From Diabrotica undecimpunctata (Eukaryota; Arthropoda; Insecta; Coleoptera; Chrysomelidae), in assembly GCF_040954645.1 (NCBI RefSeq), contig NC_092809.1, positions 134,467,914 through 134,531,913 on the forward strand: 64,000 bases of DNA, given 5' to 3'. The position numbers were made by a program, and so were the translations under genes. Below the pieces are notes generated by a model. It was not told the DNA's origin. It did no database searches and was given only the letters and a program-made list of their open reading frames with translations. Below, piece by piece: positions 33,646 through 44,164 of the stretch. Numbering within the stretch: the first letter of the stretch is position 1; every line of letters begins with the position of its first letter.

Positions 33646-34490
33646 AAGATAGCAAATTTTACACTATATTAAATGGAATTTGAAAATGAGTGTTTTTTTT
33701 TCATTTGTTTTTTGTTAATTAAATTCATGAATAGATTTCACAAAGTAAGGAATTCCACAATAAAAGTGGTAAGGTTATTACTAAGTTACCAAACAATAGA
33801 TATAATCAAAAAAAAAAAATAATGAACGTATTTTCAAAGACAAAACATGACATTAAAAAAACAACATCAACGAACTAAACATTTTCTGAATCTGATTTCA
33901 CATTAGTGTCACTCTCTCCACTATTAACATTTATTACTATTGGACTAATTTCTTGACGATTAGATATTCTTTCTCTCTCATACCATTTAAATATTTCTCT
34001 TTCAGTATGATTGGTAGAGTTTTTCCACATATCAGGAGTAATCATGTAAAGTGCCTCATGCCACATGTTTAGGCAGTTGTTAGCGCTGTTATCATCTCTA
34101 CCAATGTGCCTATTGTAATAATTTTTTGCTATGTCATACCGTCCATTACATATATTTGGTTTGTGGTTTATTTCTAAAAAAATGTTTAAAATAAATGAAA
34201 TTTATATGTAAGATTATATCTGTATATTTCCTGAGAAATGATGCGCAACAGTTATGTTTTGAACATCTTATGGGAATAGGAAATGTTTTTTTCTATCAAC
34301 ATGATAATGACTAAGTTGAGTTTTTGAACAAAATATTGCTTCAGCATCCACTATAAATCCGGTTTCGTTTCCAGCATAGAGTATCATATATCTGCAATGA
34401 TATTATTTAAATGTTCATATAATAACTTATGTTAATACAACAAACCTTTTGCCATCCGTTTTGGTGGTTTTAACACTCTTTATATTTTCA

Positions 34491-35612
34491 TTTTCAAAGG
34501 TAGACCGGTCCATCTGGCTTTTGTTGATCTAAAGAAAGCATATGACTCAATACCTAGAGTCAAATTATGGGAAGCAATGAATGATCTCGGAATCCGACAA
34601 ACACTAATAAAAGCAGTTAAAGCACTATACAAAGAAAACAAAGTAGCTATTAAATGTGGAAATAAAACCTACAATCCATTTAAGACGACAAAAGGACTTC
34701 TACAAGGCTGTGCTACGTCCCCTACTCTGTTTAAAATATTCTTGGAAAAGACACTCAAACCATGGAGGAGAAAGTGCGAAGGAATGGGCATACCAGTAAG
34801 AGACGAATACCTATACACCTTAAGTTTTGCCGACGATCAAGTAGTCATCGCACAAGATGAAGAAGATCTCAGCTTTATGCTCAGAAAACTAGAAGAAGAA
34901 TATAAAAACAACGGAATGGAAATAAACTTAGAGAAAACCGAATACCTAACAACAGAAAACAAGGATATGAGAAACCTAGAGATAGACGAGGGAAGACAAA
35001 TAAATGGAACAGATAAATTCAAGTATTTAGGAACCATAATATCGAACCAGGGAACAACAGAAGAAGATATAAACAACATACTGAGACAAACAAGAAACTG
35101 TATAAGACAACTAAACTCAGTGTTGTGGGATAAGAACATTACGATAAAGACAAAAAAGAGAATATATAACACCCTGACAAGAAGTATCCTGACATATGGG
35201 TCCGAAAACTGGACAATAAACAAGAGAAATAGAGGTAGAATAAGAGCGGTAGAAATGGAGTTCCTGAGGAGAAGCTGTAGACTTACAAAAAGAGACAGAA
35301 TTGAAAACGCAGAGATTAAGCGGAGAATGGGAGTGCAATCAGACATAAACGACTATATAGAGGAGAATAGACTATCCTGGTACGGCCACGTCAGAAGAGC
35401 GGACAGAGGACGCTGGATAAACAAAATCACAGAATGGAGCCCGATTGGAAGAAGAAAGAGAGGAAGACCCCGAAGGTCATTCAGAGATGAAATCGACGAG
35501 GCTATGGAGAAAAGAACCCTGCGAGATGGAGACTGGAATGACAGGGAAAATTGGAGAAAACGGTTGAGTGAAGGAAGACAGTGAAAACTGTGGAAATCCT
35601 TAGTAGTAGTAG
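34491..35612 (+). mobile_element. 5'-truncated non-LTR insertion inside the mariner-like element
   Basis: An exact 10-bp target duplication TATATTTTCA lies at 34481-34490 and 35613-35622. The 3' end has an (AGT)n tail. Removing it restores the mariner-like reading frame across the junction. Orientation is opposite to the mariner transposase. Confidence 0.9.
34577..35584 (+). CDS. non-LTR reverse transcriptase, C-terminal half, open
   Basis: 335 codons without a stop. The upstream part of the insert is also open in this frame (FVDLKKAYDSIPRVKLWEAM). Motifs: GLLQGCATSPTLFKIFLEK, YTLSFADDQVVIAQDEEDL (catalytic FADD), DKFKYLGTIISNQG, ILTYGSENWTINKRNRG, LSWYGHVRRADRGRW and GRRKRGRPRRSFRDEIDEAM. 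The palm and C-terminal domains are intact, while fingers and endonuclease were lost by 5' truncation. The same family occurs in decayed form at 51709-52512 (minus). The intact frame suggests recent insertion. Confidence 0.85.
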   Translation: MNDLGIRQTLIKAVKALYKENKVAIKCGNKTYNPFKTTKGLLQGCATSPTLFKIFLEKTLKPWRRKCEGMGIPVRDEYLYTLSFADDQVVIAQDEEDLSFMLRKLEEEYKNNGMEINLEKTEYLTTENKDMRNLEIDEGRQINGTDKFKYLGTIISNQGTTEEDINNILRQTRNCIRQLNSVLWDKNITIKTKKRIYNTLTRSILTYGSENWTINKRNRGRIRAVEMEFLRRSCRLTKRDRIENAEIKRRMGVQSDINDYIEENRLSWYGHVRRADRGRWINKITEWSPIGRRKRGRPRRSFRDEIDEAMEKRTLRDGDWNDRENWRKRLSEGRQ

Positions 35613-36804
35613 TATATTTTCAGTTTGCCAATAATGACCAATGATCCCATTTTGAAATATCCAAGTTTCATCGAGAAACACGAATTGGTATATACCTTCA
35701 TATTTCGCTTCTTTATAAGTTCTCAAGAATTGTACACTTTAACAAACAACGTTAGGTAATTCCATAAGTCCTCGTCGTGAATTATCCTTAATCCGCTCAA
35801 ACCCAAGTTCTTTGATCAATCTTTTTAAAGAAGAGATACTACCATTAAATAATTCTTTATCTTTCAGTTGGAACCACAGTGATTGAACCGTCACGTTCTA
35901 TTCTAAAAGCATACAGAAATAAGATTATGTTAAATGTATATTTGTTATAATCATACTGACTTCTCTGTTACATATTGTAAATGGTATCACGAATAGAGCT
36001 TGTATTTAAAGTTGTTGTATTTGCTACTTGTTTATAAGTGCAACGCTTTTTCTTAGGTGACTCGAACTGTTTACCTTTTTTCTGAATTTGACATATGCTG
36101 CTTACTGTTCTTACACTGATTTTTAAATCAGCAGCTACACGTTAAAATAATACAAATTTTTGTAAAGTAAAGTAATGATATTTTATTCGCATATTACCTC
36201 CTGCACAGCGTTTAAGGATAACAAAGGGCCATTATTATTCCTTCCTTCTTCAAAATAGTTAACTAATAAAGATACAAGTTCTTTGCATCGACTATTCAGG
36301 GGCATTTTGGAAAATGAATAAATGTTTTTCACAAGATAACCTCAAAAATCGATGATACCACAAGTACAAAAGTCACAGAACACTGATTGAAAACTCAACA
36401 AACGACGCGTCAACATGACAATATTTCTGGTAGTGTCTAATACTCCATCATTAATTGGTGGTTTCTTCATAAACATTTCAACACAAAATTTTACAATGAG
36501 GGACGTCTAAATTCAAAAAAGCTATATTTTATATACATTATTTGGTTTCTTTAAATAATGTTTATTAATAACAGTTTCTTATTGATCGGGTTATTTTTAG
36601 AAGTGATTGTTTAGCAAACTAAAGTAACATACACTTTTCTATAGAAATGTAGCCACACATACAATAGAATTACGACCTTGATGACGTGCACGCAACTTTA
36701 TTTGGCTTTTACTGTATGTCTGAATTGTCAATATAAATGAGTCAGATAAAATTGAAGTATTAAAAGAATTTTTCACAAAAAAAAAACAAAATTTGTTTAA
36801 TTTA

Positions 36805-36879
36805 CTAACGTTTGTATTTTGAGAACAATTTCCGAAGTGGAAATTGAAACGTCAATAAACTTGCTTTAACCTTTAATTG
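36805..36879 (+). repeat. single arm of the palindrome repeat, left part
   Basis: Matches the right half of the 11396-11607 palindrome (ACGTTTGTATTTTGAGAAC, TTTCCGAAGTGGAAATTG, AAACGTCAATAAAC) and stops at AACCTTTAATTG, where an RTE element inserted. The remainder resumes at 39160. Confidence 0.8.
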
Positions 36880-36883
36880 TTAT

Positions 36884-37708
36884 ATGTTAAGAGGTATACA
36901 TGAAAAATTTGTTGAATATAACATACCTATTTACAACTTGTATATCGATTTTAAACAGGCGTTTGATGGAGGAGATCGACAAAAGATGTTAAAGCAACTA
37001 TCTATATTAAGGATACCCAATAAGTTGGTTAAACTTATACGAATAACTCTGGAGGGTTCCAAAGCTATGGTTAGAATAGATGGAGATATGACGCACGCCT
37101 TTGATATTGAAAATGGAGTTAGACAAGGTGATGTCTTATCAACAACACTTTTTAATCTAACTTTAGAAGCTGTTGTTAGAAAACTGGATATAAACGGCTG
37201 TATTAATACAAGATCAATGCAAATATGCGCATATGCGGATGATGCTACCATAATAAGCCGCAACAAAAGGGTATTAAGTGAAAAAGTTATAGAACTGCAA
37301 CGAGAAGCTGCTACGTTTGGTCTATATATAAATGAAAGCAAAACAAAATATATGAAGTGCGCAAAATCGAATGAACATGAGAATCTGAAGGTAGACAACC
37401 ATACCTACAAATATGCCTCCACCTTTCCCTACCTAGGCTCAATAATAAATGACAACAACATCAGTCAAGAAATACAAGCACGGATTCTTAGCGGTTATAA
37501 GTGCTTTTATGCATACCAAGACTCAATGAACAGTAAGTTACTGAATCTTGAGTCTAAGCTTAGAATCTACAAAACAGTAATTAGACCAGTGGTCATATAT
37601 GGATGTGAAACGTGGACCCTCTCAACCACTGATGAAAATCAACTAAGAATATTTGAGCGCAAAATATTAAGGAAGATATTTGGACCAATCCAATTCAGCG
37701 ATGGTTAG
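36884..37708 (+). pseudogene. RTE-like reverse transcriptase, N-terminal piece
   Basis: 274 open codons: NLYIDFKQAFDGGDRQKMLK, GVRQGDVLSTTLFNLTLEAV, MQICAYADDATIISRNKRVL (catalytic YADD), YLGSIINDNNISQEIQARI and VIRPVVIYGCETWTLSTTDE. The stop at 37706-37708 comes shortly before the hAT insertion. Continuation is at 38847-39144. Confidence 0.85.
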
Positions 37709-37732
37709 TGGAGAATTAAAATGAACCACGAG

Positions 37733-38846
37733 CAGTGGCGGCTTTTGGGGGTAGGCAGGATAGGCCGGGCCTACCCAATAATTTTAAGAGCTTTAAAATT
37801 AAAAAACATATATTTAAAAATTATGTTAATGCATGTAAATAACTTTTAAATGTACTAAATCACTCAATACATTAGCGTCCGTTAAAACAACTATGTTATT
37901 ATATTACCACAGAAAGCATCGAATCGTATTCAGGCATTTTAAATATCATTAATAGGCCCGATCGGAACTGGCCGACCCAGCTCACATAAGATCCCTGTAC
38001 AAAACGCGTTTGAAGTTAAGCAGCTTGCCGGACAACGATTTATATTGTCGTGTTTATGCTTGGTGTTTAGGCACCAGACGATCGGGCCTACGACGACCAT
38101 CGTTGTCACTTGTACTTAATTATCGAATTGTAATATAAATTTTCTTTTAAATTATGATAAAAAATATGTAACATAATCTATAAATCTAACATATTTTTAA
38201 ACAAACATCACCATTGCAAACAAGTGCATGGTTGCCCAAATAAATTCTAAAAAATTCGTAAAATTTGAAGAAAAAAAATCACATTTGCATGATTTCTATA
38301 TCGCCTTATTGTATGCAACTTATATATGTGAGATTGTTTTATAACTGATACATAAAAATGAGTTTTTATGACGCTTTACCAGGTTGCAGTAATAGTAATG
38401 TAATACTTGTATTTGCTCTTGGTATGATGTCTACAAATGGTTGTCTGGAAGTATTACGAAAATCAGACTATATTGTTGGCCGTGTTTGTTATTTTCTAAT
38501 AAGAAATGTGTATGGAATTATGAAGGATACTTTGATTTAAAAAATATGTCTGCTTCCTTAAAAAACATTCCAGTTGCAAGGAATATTTAAGTAATTTCCT
38601 GTCCTTTAAGGATGTACAGAAGAGGGCATTTTCTGTTCGCGATTTGCTAGATGAAAAATCAAAAATCGCAAAAATTAGATACAACGCAGAACTTAAAATG
38701 AACAGAACAATCATTAAAAAATTAGTTAGGGGAGGGTCATGACCCCGTGACCCCTCTCTCTGAATCCGTGACTGATTACACATAGCTATTAATATGTAAT
38801 TTGCTGGCTTGGCCTATCCAAAATTTTACCACACCAGCTGCCACTG
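37733..38846. mobile_element. non-autonomous hAT element
   Basis: A 1114-bp insert with a perfect 8-bp target duplication ACCACGAG (37725-37732, 38847-38854). The ends are CAGTGGCGGCT and CAGTGGCAGCT (reverse complement), and both ends share a subterminal GGATAGGCC. No transposase motif was seen in either strand. An internal inverted repeat (TAGGCCCGATCG...CGATCGGGCCTA, 37953-38090) stands out. Confidence 0.92.
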
Positions 38847-39144
38847 ACCACGAGCTGGATGAACTAATGCAAAGCGCAAATATTGTTAGATTTGTAGTCA
38901 CAAAGACTAAACTGGCTTGGTCACCTAGAAAGAATGCCAGATAATTGAGCTGTAAAAGTAGTCCACACATAGAAGCCCCAAGGAAACAAAACAAGAGGAA
39001 GGCCCCGTAAAAGATGGATAGACGACGTAGAGAGAGATATTAAAACCACGAACATCAGGCAGTGGCGAAGGAAAGTATCCGACAGGGCAGAATAAAATAA
39101 CATTGTTAAGCAGGCCAAGACTCACAAAGGGTTGTATCGCCATT
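38847..39144 (+). pseudogene. RTE-like reverse transcriptase, C-terminal piece
   Basis: Starts at the second copy of the hAT target duplication. With frame changes it reads ELDELMQSANIVRFVVTKTK, WLGHLERMPDN, TRGRPRKRWIDDVERDIKTT and NIRQWRRKVSDRAE, then a final KTHKGLYRH. This is the standard RTE-like C-terminus. Decayed by at least two frameshifts. Confidence 0.75.
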
Positions 39145-39159
39145 AGAAGAAAGAAGACA

Positions 39160-39205
39160 AACCTTTAATTGGGGCTTATTCCCATTTAAATATTAATTCC
39201 TGTTA
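39160..39205 (+). repeat. single arm of the palindrome repeat, right part
   Basis: Begins with the duplicated AACCTTTAATTG and continues GGGCTTATTCCCATTTAAAT, exactly as the palindrome arm does after the same motif. This is therefore the other side of the RTE insertion. Confidence 0.8.
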
Positions 39206-40139
39206 CTTTAACTTACAGATAATTTTAATTGTTGAAATACTAAATAGTATGTGAGTCGAAATATTGGAAAATATTGAAGCTAGGTATTACTGAACATCTG
39301 TTTAGCAAAAAAAAGCCAGAGTAATAGTTGAAAACACTTTTATTACTTGAGTATTAAGTCACATTTTTTAATAAAGAAAATCCAGGTAAAATATACCAAG
39401 ACACTTTTTTCAAAAATTTGTAGGGTTAATGTTTTTTTATGTTTAGTGTCAAAAATATGACCGTTGCAAAAACATTTGACCAAATTACAAAATATTTTAT
39501 TTCACTACTTAGCAACACTAGTGCTTTGAAGATAGCTAACAACTTCAATCGTCATTTTCTCAATAATTCACTTTTGTGACTTTACCTCTGATGTGCTGAT
39601 ATATTATGGCATTGGAGCATAAATTAGTCAAACTTAAACGGCTGACGAAGTAGAGGTACTACAAAGTAGAGTACCCCTAGTACTGACATAACTCTTATAT
39701 CGTTCTATTGATTCCGATTCAGACTTGAAAAGTTTGACTAAACCGACCTTATAACGGCCCAGTTAAGGAATATCACCCACACATACATCCGATAGCTTCC
39801 AATATTAAAATTAAACTGACTAATTCTGTAGAAAATATAATGAGGTTTTTGAAACAGGACATGCCATTTTCATCAGATGATGTGACGTCATCAGAACAGA
39901 TGGTCCCACGCATCGCCAATAAATTAAAATTACTTCATTAAATCTGCAACGATAAGTGCTATTAATTATTAACAAATATATGTTATTAATTCAATACATA
40001 TATTTACACGTGTTTCCGGTATAATATCATCATAGCTCTAGAGGGGAACGACAGTTCGTAAAAATAATTATAAATATCAAGATCAAATATCATTTATTCA
40101 AAGATATCACGACATATTGCTGAAAAGCAAGAAAAAAGT
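39206..40139. other. no gene recognised
   Basis: AT-rich. A short palindrome (GATGATGTGACGTCATCAG) lies near 39877. No supportable element or exon. Confidence 0.45.
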
Positions 40140-40870
40140 GTATTGAAGGTGTGACTTCTAATATTATCAACGTTTCGGCAGGAAAACCCAAAACTTAAAA
40201 AATCACATGCTGTTTACGAGATACCATGTATTAACTGTGAAGGTGTCTATATCGGTCAAACTAGTCAACTGCTTCAATCCAGAATTCGCTCTCACAAATA
40301 TGACAAGAACAACGTCACGGCGCTCACAAAACATGAAAGTGAGAAGAAGCATAAATTTAATTTTGAAAACATAAAAGTTTTAAAAACATAACAAAACAAA
40401 AAGAAGAGGAAGATATACGAATCAATAGAAATAAAAAGAAATACCAGCGCAATAAATAACAAAAAAAATACACAAAACCTAAATAAAATATATTTCAATC
40501 TGATTTAAATAATAATGATTATAACACCATAAAAAGCTCTTAAAGTCATAACATATCTCCATTTTACCTCTGTCAAAAACATCAAGGATACGCTCATATA
40601 AAAATAATTATATACTAATGACAGTAAACCATGAGATATCAGATATCAACTTTTATTTGTCAGTTCATTAATGTCTGTGTCCCGTTTTACGTTTTGGGAA
40701 GTCATATATATATACATATTTTACAATAACTGTTTGTCTTATACATGTATATTTTAGAATCTTGACAAAGGCAAGAATTTCCTGCCGAAACGTTTATTGC
40801 AATGGAAATTAAAATCTAGTTCCACACTGTCATGTTTATGTTTATGTTCAAAAGTGATCATATTTAAGGT
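40140..40870 (+). mobile_element. Penelope-like element, 3' fragment
   Basis: Contains the C-terminal GIY-YIG region (40170-40507). About 240 bp further on there is a terminal-repeat-like segment (ATCTTGACAAAGGCAAG and CCTGCCGAAACG, 40758-40795) of the type that ends Penelope-like elements. ATCAACGTTTCGGCAGGAAA at 40166 is a related motif upstream. Confidence 0.7.
40170..40507 (+). pseudogene. Penelope-like GIY-YIG endonuclease domain fragment
   Basis: The translation gives HAVYEIPCINCEGVYIGQTS, with the Cys pair and the GVYIGQT core typical of Penelope-like elements. It continues QSRIRSHKYDKNNVTALTKH and KKHKFNFENIKVL (His-containing part of the CCHH motif). After a frameshift near 40390 the C-terminus reads ESIEIKRNTSAINN and ends LNKIYFNLI at 40507. 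The reverse transcriptase upstream is absent. Confidence 0.8.
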
Positions 40871-41099
40871 GCACCATATTATTATTTTAATCTCTGACTA
40901 AATATTTATTAATATGTTTATTTGTTGTACCGTTCCTGTTATTGATTTTAGTTTATTGACTGTGTTTTTTCGAAAAGACTTCATCTTAATATAATGTCTA
41001 CAGTACTGATTGTTAAAACTGTTCTCAGTTTATTAATTTTGCACATATATTATATGCCTAAATATCAACAATAATTTGATCTGTTTGGATATAGGTTTT

Positions 41100-41290
41100 C
41101 AACAATAGTTTTCACAAATAATACTCTTTGTTATTCTGTTGTCGCTCATTCTTTGGACGTGTCCATACCAGCGTAGTTGTGATGTCCTTCGTTATTCTGT
41201 GTATAACGCACATAATTTCTTACGATTATGTCATTTCTTACTCTAACAAATTTCGTTTTTCCGACAGATTTTCTTTAGCGATTGTTCTGT
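41100..41290 (-). pseudogene. non-LTR RT C-terminal fragment
   Basis: The reverse complement reads RRTSQLRWYGHVQRMSDNRI, the WYGH-x-x-RM motif of insect non-LTR RTs. It is followed upstream by decayed sequence and the minisatellite. Confidence 0.55.
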
Positions 41291-41600
41291 CTAATCTTGC
41301 GTCTGATATACGTCTGCTATACGTTTGATAAGAGTTAGATTGCGTCTGCTATATGTCTGGTATGAGTTAAATTGCTTCTGCTATAAGTTTACTATGCGTT
41401 AGATTGCGTCTTCTGTACGTCTGCTATACCTGATGTACGTCTCATATACGTTTGATAAACGTCTGCTATACGTCTGATATGCGTCTGCTATACGTCTTAT
41501 ATGAGTTAGAACGCGTCTGCTATACGTCTTATATGCGTTAGATAGCGTCAGGTATACGTCTGCTATATGTTAGATCGCGTTAGATATCTGTTAGCTGATG
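41290..41600 (+). repeat. CGTCTGCTATA minisatellite
   Basis: About 300 bp of imperfect tandem units of 10-12 bp built on CGTCTGCTATA, with variants CGTCTGATATG, CGTTTGATAAA and GCGTTAGAT. At a higher level, pairs and triplets of variants alternate. Confidence 0.85.
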
Positions 41601-41689
41601 TTTAAGCACTTAAACTACGTTTTAAGTATATTAATATAGCGTGGTTGACATTTTGGTGTTATATTTGCCTTTGTTTTTTGTGATAATAT

Positions 41690-41915
41690 AATCATTAGCC
41701 CATCCTCTTTCATTTACCGCTTCATACGTAGTAATTGAACCAATAACAACGAAGATACGGTATAGTGCTATTTTGGCAATGTTGCCATGTTTGATTTGAA
41801 TGTTGTTATATTCGATATCCCATCCTCTTTTATTTGACGTCTCACACGTCAAAATCGGACCAATAACAACGGGGATACAATATATAGTGCCGTTTTGGCA
41901 ATGTCTTTCCGTCTG
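41690..41915 (+). repeat. two-unit tandem repeat, ~123-bp period
   Basis: 41696-41785 and 41819-41910 are colinear: CCCATCCTCTTT, ATTT-x-x-CGTCTCACACGTCAAAAT-like, CCAATAACAACG, GATAC and ATTTTGGCAATGT. They diverge at roughly a fifth of positions. Confidence 0.65.
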
Positions 41916-42033
41916 TTTTTTGTGTTAACGTATTGTTAAAAACTCGCATTGTTTTATTAAAAATTCACACACTGAATGCACAAAAATTTTAATCATGTTT
42001 CACCGACGATAGCAAAACTAGAAATGATTTTAA

Positions 42034-44164
42034 CACGGCGCCAGTGTGATGGGGTATGACATACCTACCCCAGTGATTTTAAAATTAGAGCCAATATTTT
42101 TATCGGTAAATTAGCGTGACAGGCATTTCAGTACCTTTCGTTAAAACCTTGAAGGAGGTCTCGCAGTTGTTGATTTACTTTAGAAGTGAACGCACGCATC
42201 GCTGTTTTGATCCAAACGTCGTTGGGGTATTATATACCCCACCACATAGGTAAGTTAATATATTTATGGTAGTATTATTTGAATTGAGCATTCACATTTT
42301 TATATAATTTCTGTTGAAAGTATTTATTTTTAATGAAAATGTAAAATTTTATACATAAATTATTTATGTTTTTGTTCTAGATTATGGCTTATCGATATGA
42401 ACGGGAGCAGGCGATGCTTCAAGCTTTATGGGACGATTCTCAAGACGATGATGTAGTAATTGGATCTGCAAGCGAGAACGAATCCGACAATGAAGATAAC
42501 AGTAGCCACAACTCTGACAGCGAGGAAGATGCTATTGATTTAGAACAGTCGGTGGCTGATATAGAAATCGAAAATAAACTTTTGGGACAAGGACAGGAGA
42601 GTCAAAAGAAACATTACGTAGGTAAGGACGACACTAAATGGTCTTCAACATGCTTTCCTATAAATGTAAGAATACGCTCAGTAAATATCATTAAGCATTT
42701 ACCAGGTGTAAAACGAAATGCAAAAATGACGAAAACTCCCTTAGAATGTTTTAATTTACTTTTTACACCTAGTATGACGGATGATGTCGTAACTTGGACT
42801 AATATAAAAATAAGAAGGAAGTCCACTTGCTACGATGAAAACCATCAGTATGCAGTTCGCAAAACCAATGCAACTGAAATAAGAGCATTGTTTGGACTAT
42901 TGTACTTGGCTGGGATGTTCAAGTCTGCTCGGCTAAATTTAGAAGATCTTTGGTCTACTGATGGAACCGGAATAAGCTTATTTAGAGAGATGATGTCTTT
43001 ACAACGATTTATTTTTTTGCAGCCTTGTCTACGTTTTGACAATATAGAAAATCGAAAAGAAAGAAAAAAACTTGATAAAATGACTGCAATTAGAGCAATT
43101 TTTGAAAAATTTGTGCAAAATAGCCAAGCGAATACCTTACTATTGATGAAAAGCTGGAGGCATTTAGAGGCCGCTGTGGTTTTCGCCAGTATATGCCAAA
43201 AAAGCCTGCACGATACGGATTAAAGATATTCGCTCTCGTTGATGCAAAATCATATTATGTTTTGAATTTAGAACTATACGTGGGATTGCAGCCAGAGGGA
43301 CCATTTCAATTAAGCAATAAACCTAGCGACGTAGTTCTGCGACTTGTAACTCCGATATCTGGAACCAAACTAAATGTAACATTCGATAATTGGTTCACCA
43401 GTTATGAGCTGATGCTGAAGCTTTTAAAAGATCATCAACTGACGTCTACTTGAACTGTAAGAAAAAACAAAAGGCAAATACCTGAAAGTTTTATAACATC
43501 TAGGAACAGGCCAGTATATTCCTCAAAATTCGGATTTCAAGAGAGTATAATGTTAGTTTCACATGTACCAAAAAAAGGAAAAGTAGTTCTTCTAATGTCA
43601 ACTTTACATCACACTCCTGATATTGACGATAATACTGGCGAAAGTAAGAAACCAGAAATAATTTCTTTTTATAACGCTACAAAATGTGGGGTAGATGTGG
43701 TAGATGAATTTTCGGCTTCATACGATGTTTTACGTAATAGCAAAAAGTGGCTCATTCCAATTTTTTATACGATACTCAACTGTGCAGGTATAAATGCTAG
43801 AGTAATTCATCAACAAAATACTGGCGATTTTCAGTCAAAACGAAGGAAATTTTCGAAATTATTAGCAATACAGTTACTAACAGAATACAAACAAATTCGG
43901 TCTACCAACTTAAGGCTTCCGCGAAATTTACAAGTCCATCCTGAAGGAACTGTAACAAATGATGAAGTGCAATCAGGTAAACGAATGAAAGTAGCCAAAA
44001 GATGTAATGTTTGCCCGAGAAAAAATGACAGAAAGACCTATTATAATTGTGTGATTTGTAAAAAAAGGTATATGTTTAGAGCATTTCAATTTTTTTTTAA
44101 TGTTGGGTATCAGATACCCCACCACACAGGTTTTTACATTTTAGTCTACCACACTGGCGCCGAG
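42034..44164 (+). mobile_element. piggyBac element 2
   Basis: TTAA duplications at 42030-42033 and 44165-44168. The inverted ends are CACGGCGCCAGTGTG and CTCGGCGCCAGTGTG. Several palindromes of the type GGGGTATnnnATACCCC lie near both ends. At 2131 bp it is a typical size, and it contains one transposase gene on the plus strand with two lesions. It ends about 240 bp from the donor of the protease exon at 44407-44557. Confidence 0.93.

Larger units (their letters stand above)
33878..36325 (-). pseudogene. mariner-like transposase with intron, interrupted
   Basis: From the start at about 36305 the minus strand reads MPLNSRCKELVSLLVNYFEE, then after a gap AADLKISVRTVSSICQIQKK (HTH) and YKQVANTTTLN. 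The catalytic region reads QFVFLDETWIFQNGIIGHYW, then, across the non-LTR insert, QTENIKSVKTTKTDGKR. A 54-bp GT-AG intron (34392-34445) joins GKR to YMILYAGNETGFIVDAEAIF. The second catalytic-Asp region is missing. The C-terminus (33878-34200) reads NYYNRHIGRDDNSANN and ends in an acidic Ser/Asp-rich tail. It is a dead copy. Confidence 0.75.
32235..36714 (-). mobile_element. mariner-like element with long TIRs, interrupted
   Basis: The ends are inverted repeats of about 40 bp starting CAGTGAAAGTCAAATAAAG (left) and CAGTAAAAGCCAAATAAAG (right, reverse complement), flanked by TA (32233-32234, 36715-36716). Transposase remnants lie on the minus strand at both sides of a non-LTR insertion (34491-35612). 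The total is 4480 bp, or about 3.35 kb without the insert and its target copy. The left 1.5 kb is non-coding and holds three copies of an internal repeat. Confidence 0.85.
36880..39159 (+). mobile_element. 5'-truncated RTE-like retrotransposon, itself split by a hAT element
   Basis: A 12-bp target duplication AACCTTTAATTG flanks it (36868-36879 and 39160-39171). RT coding continues on both sides of a hAT insertion at 37733-38846. Without the hAT and its 8-bp duplication the element is about 1.16 kb. Confidence 0.88.

Noticed and set aside
33875..34066. Acidic, Ser-rich ORF first considered as another exon of the protease gene
   Set aside because: Its context (between mariner-type TIRs, after the DETW and ILYAG segments) shows it is the C-terminus of the mariner-like transposase.
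37990..38110. 5S rRNA-like stretch (GAAGTTAAGCAGC, then GCCTACGACGACCAT)
   Set aside because: Only about 13 bases match the 5S internal promoter region, and the two motifs are in the wrong order for a 5S gene. I treated it as part of the hAT element.
41290..41600. CRISPR-like spaced repeats
   Set aside because: Units are contiguous and degenerate with no unique spacers, and the window is plainly eukaryotic.
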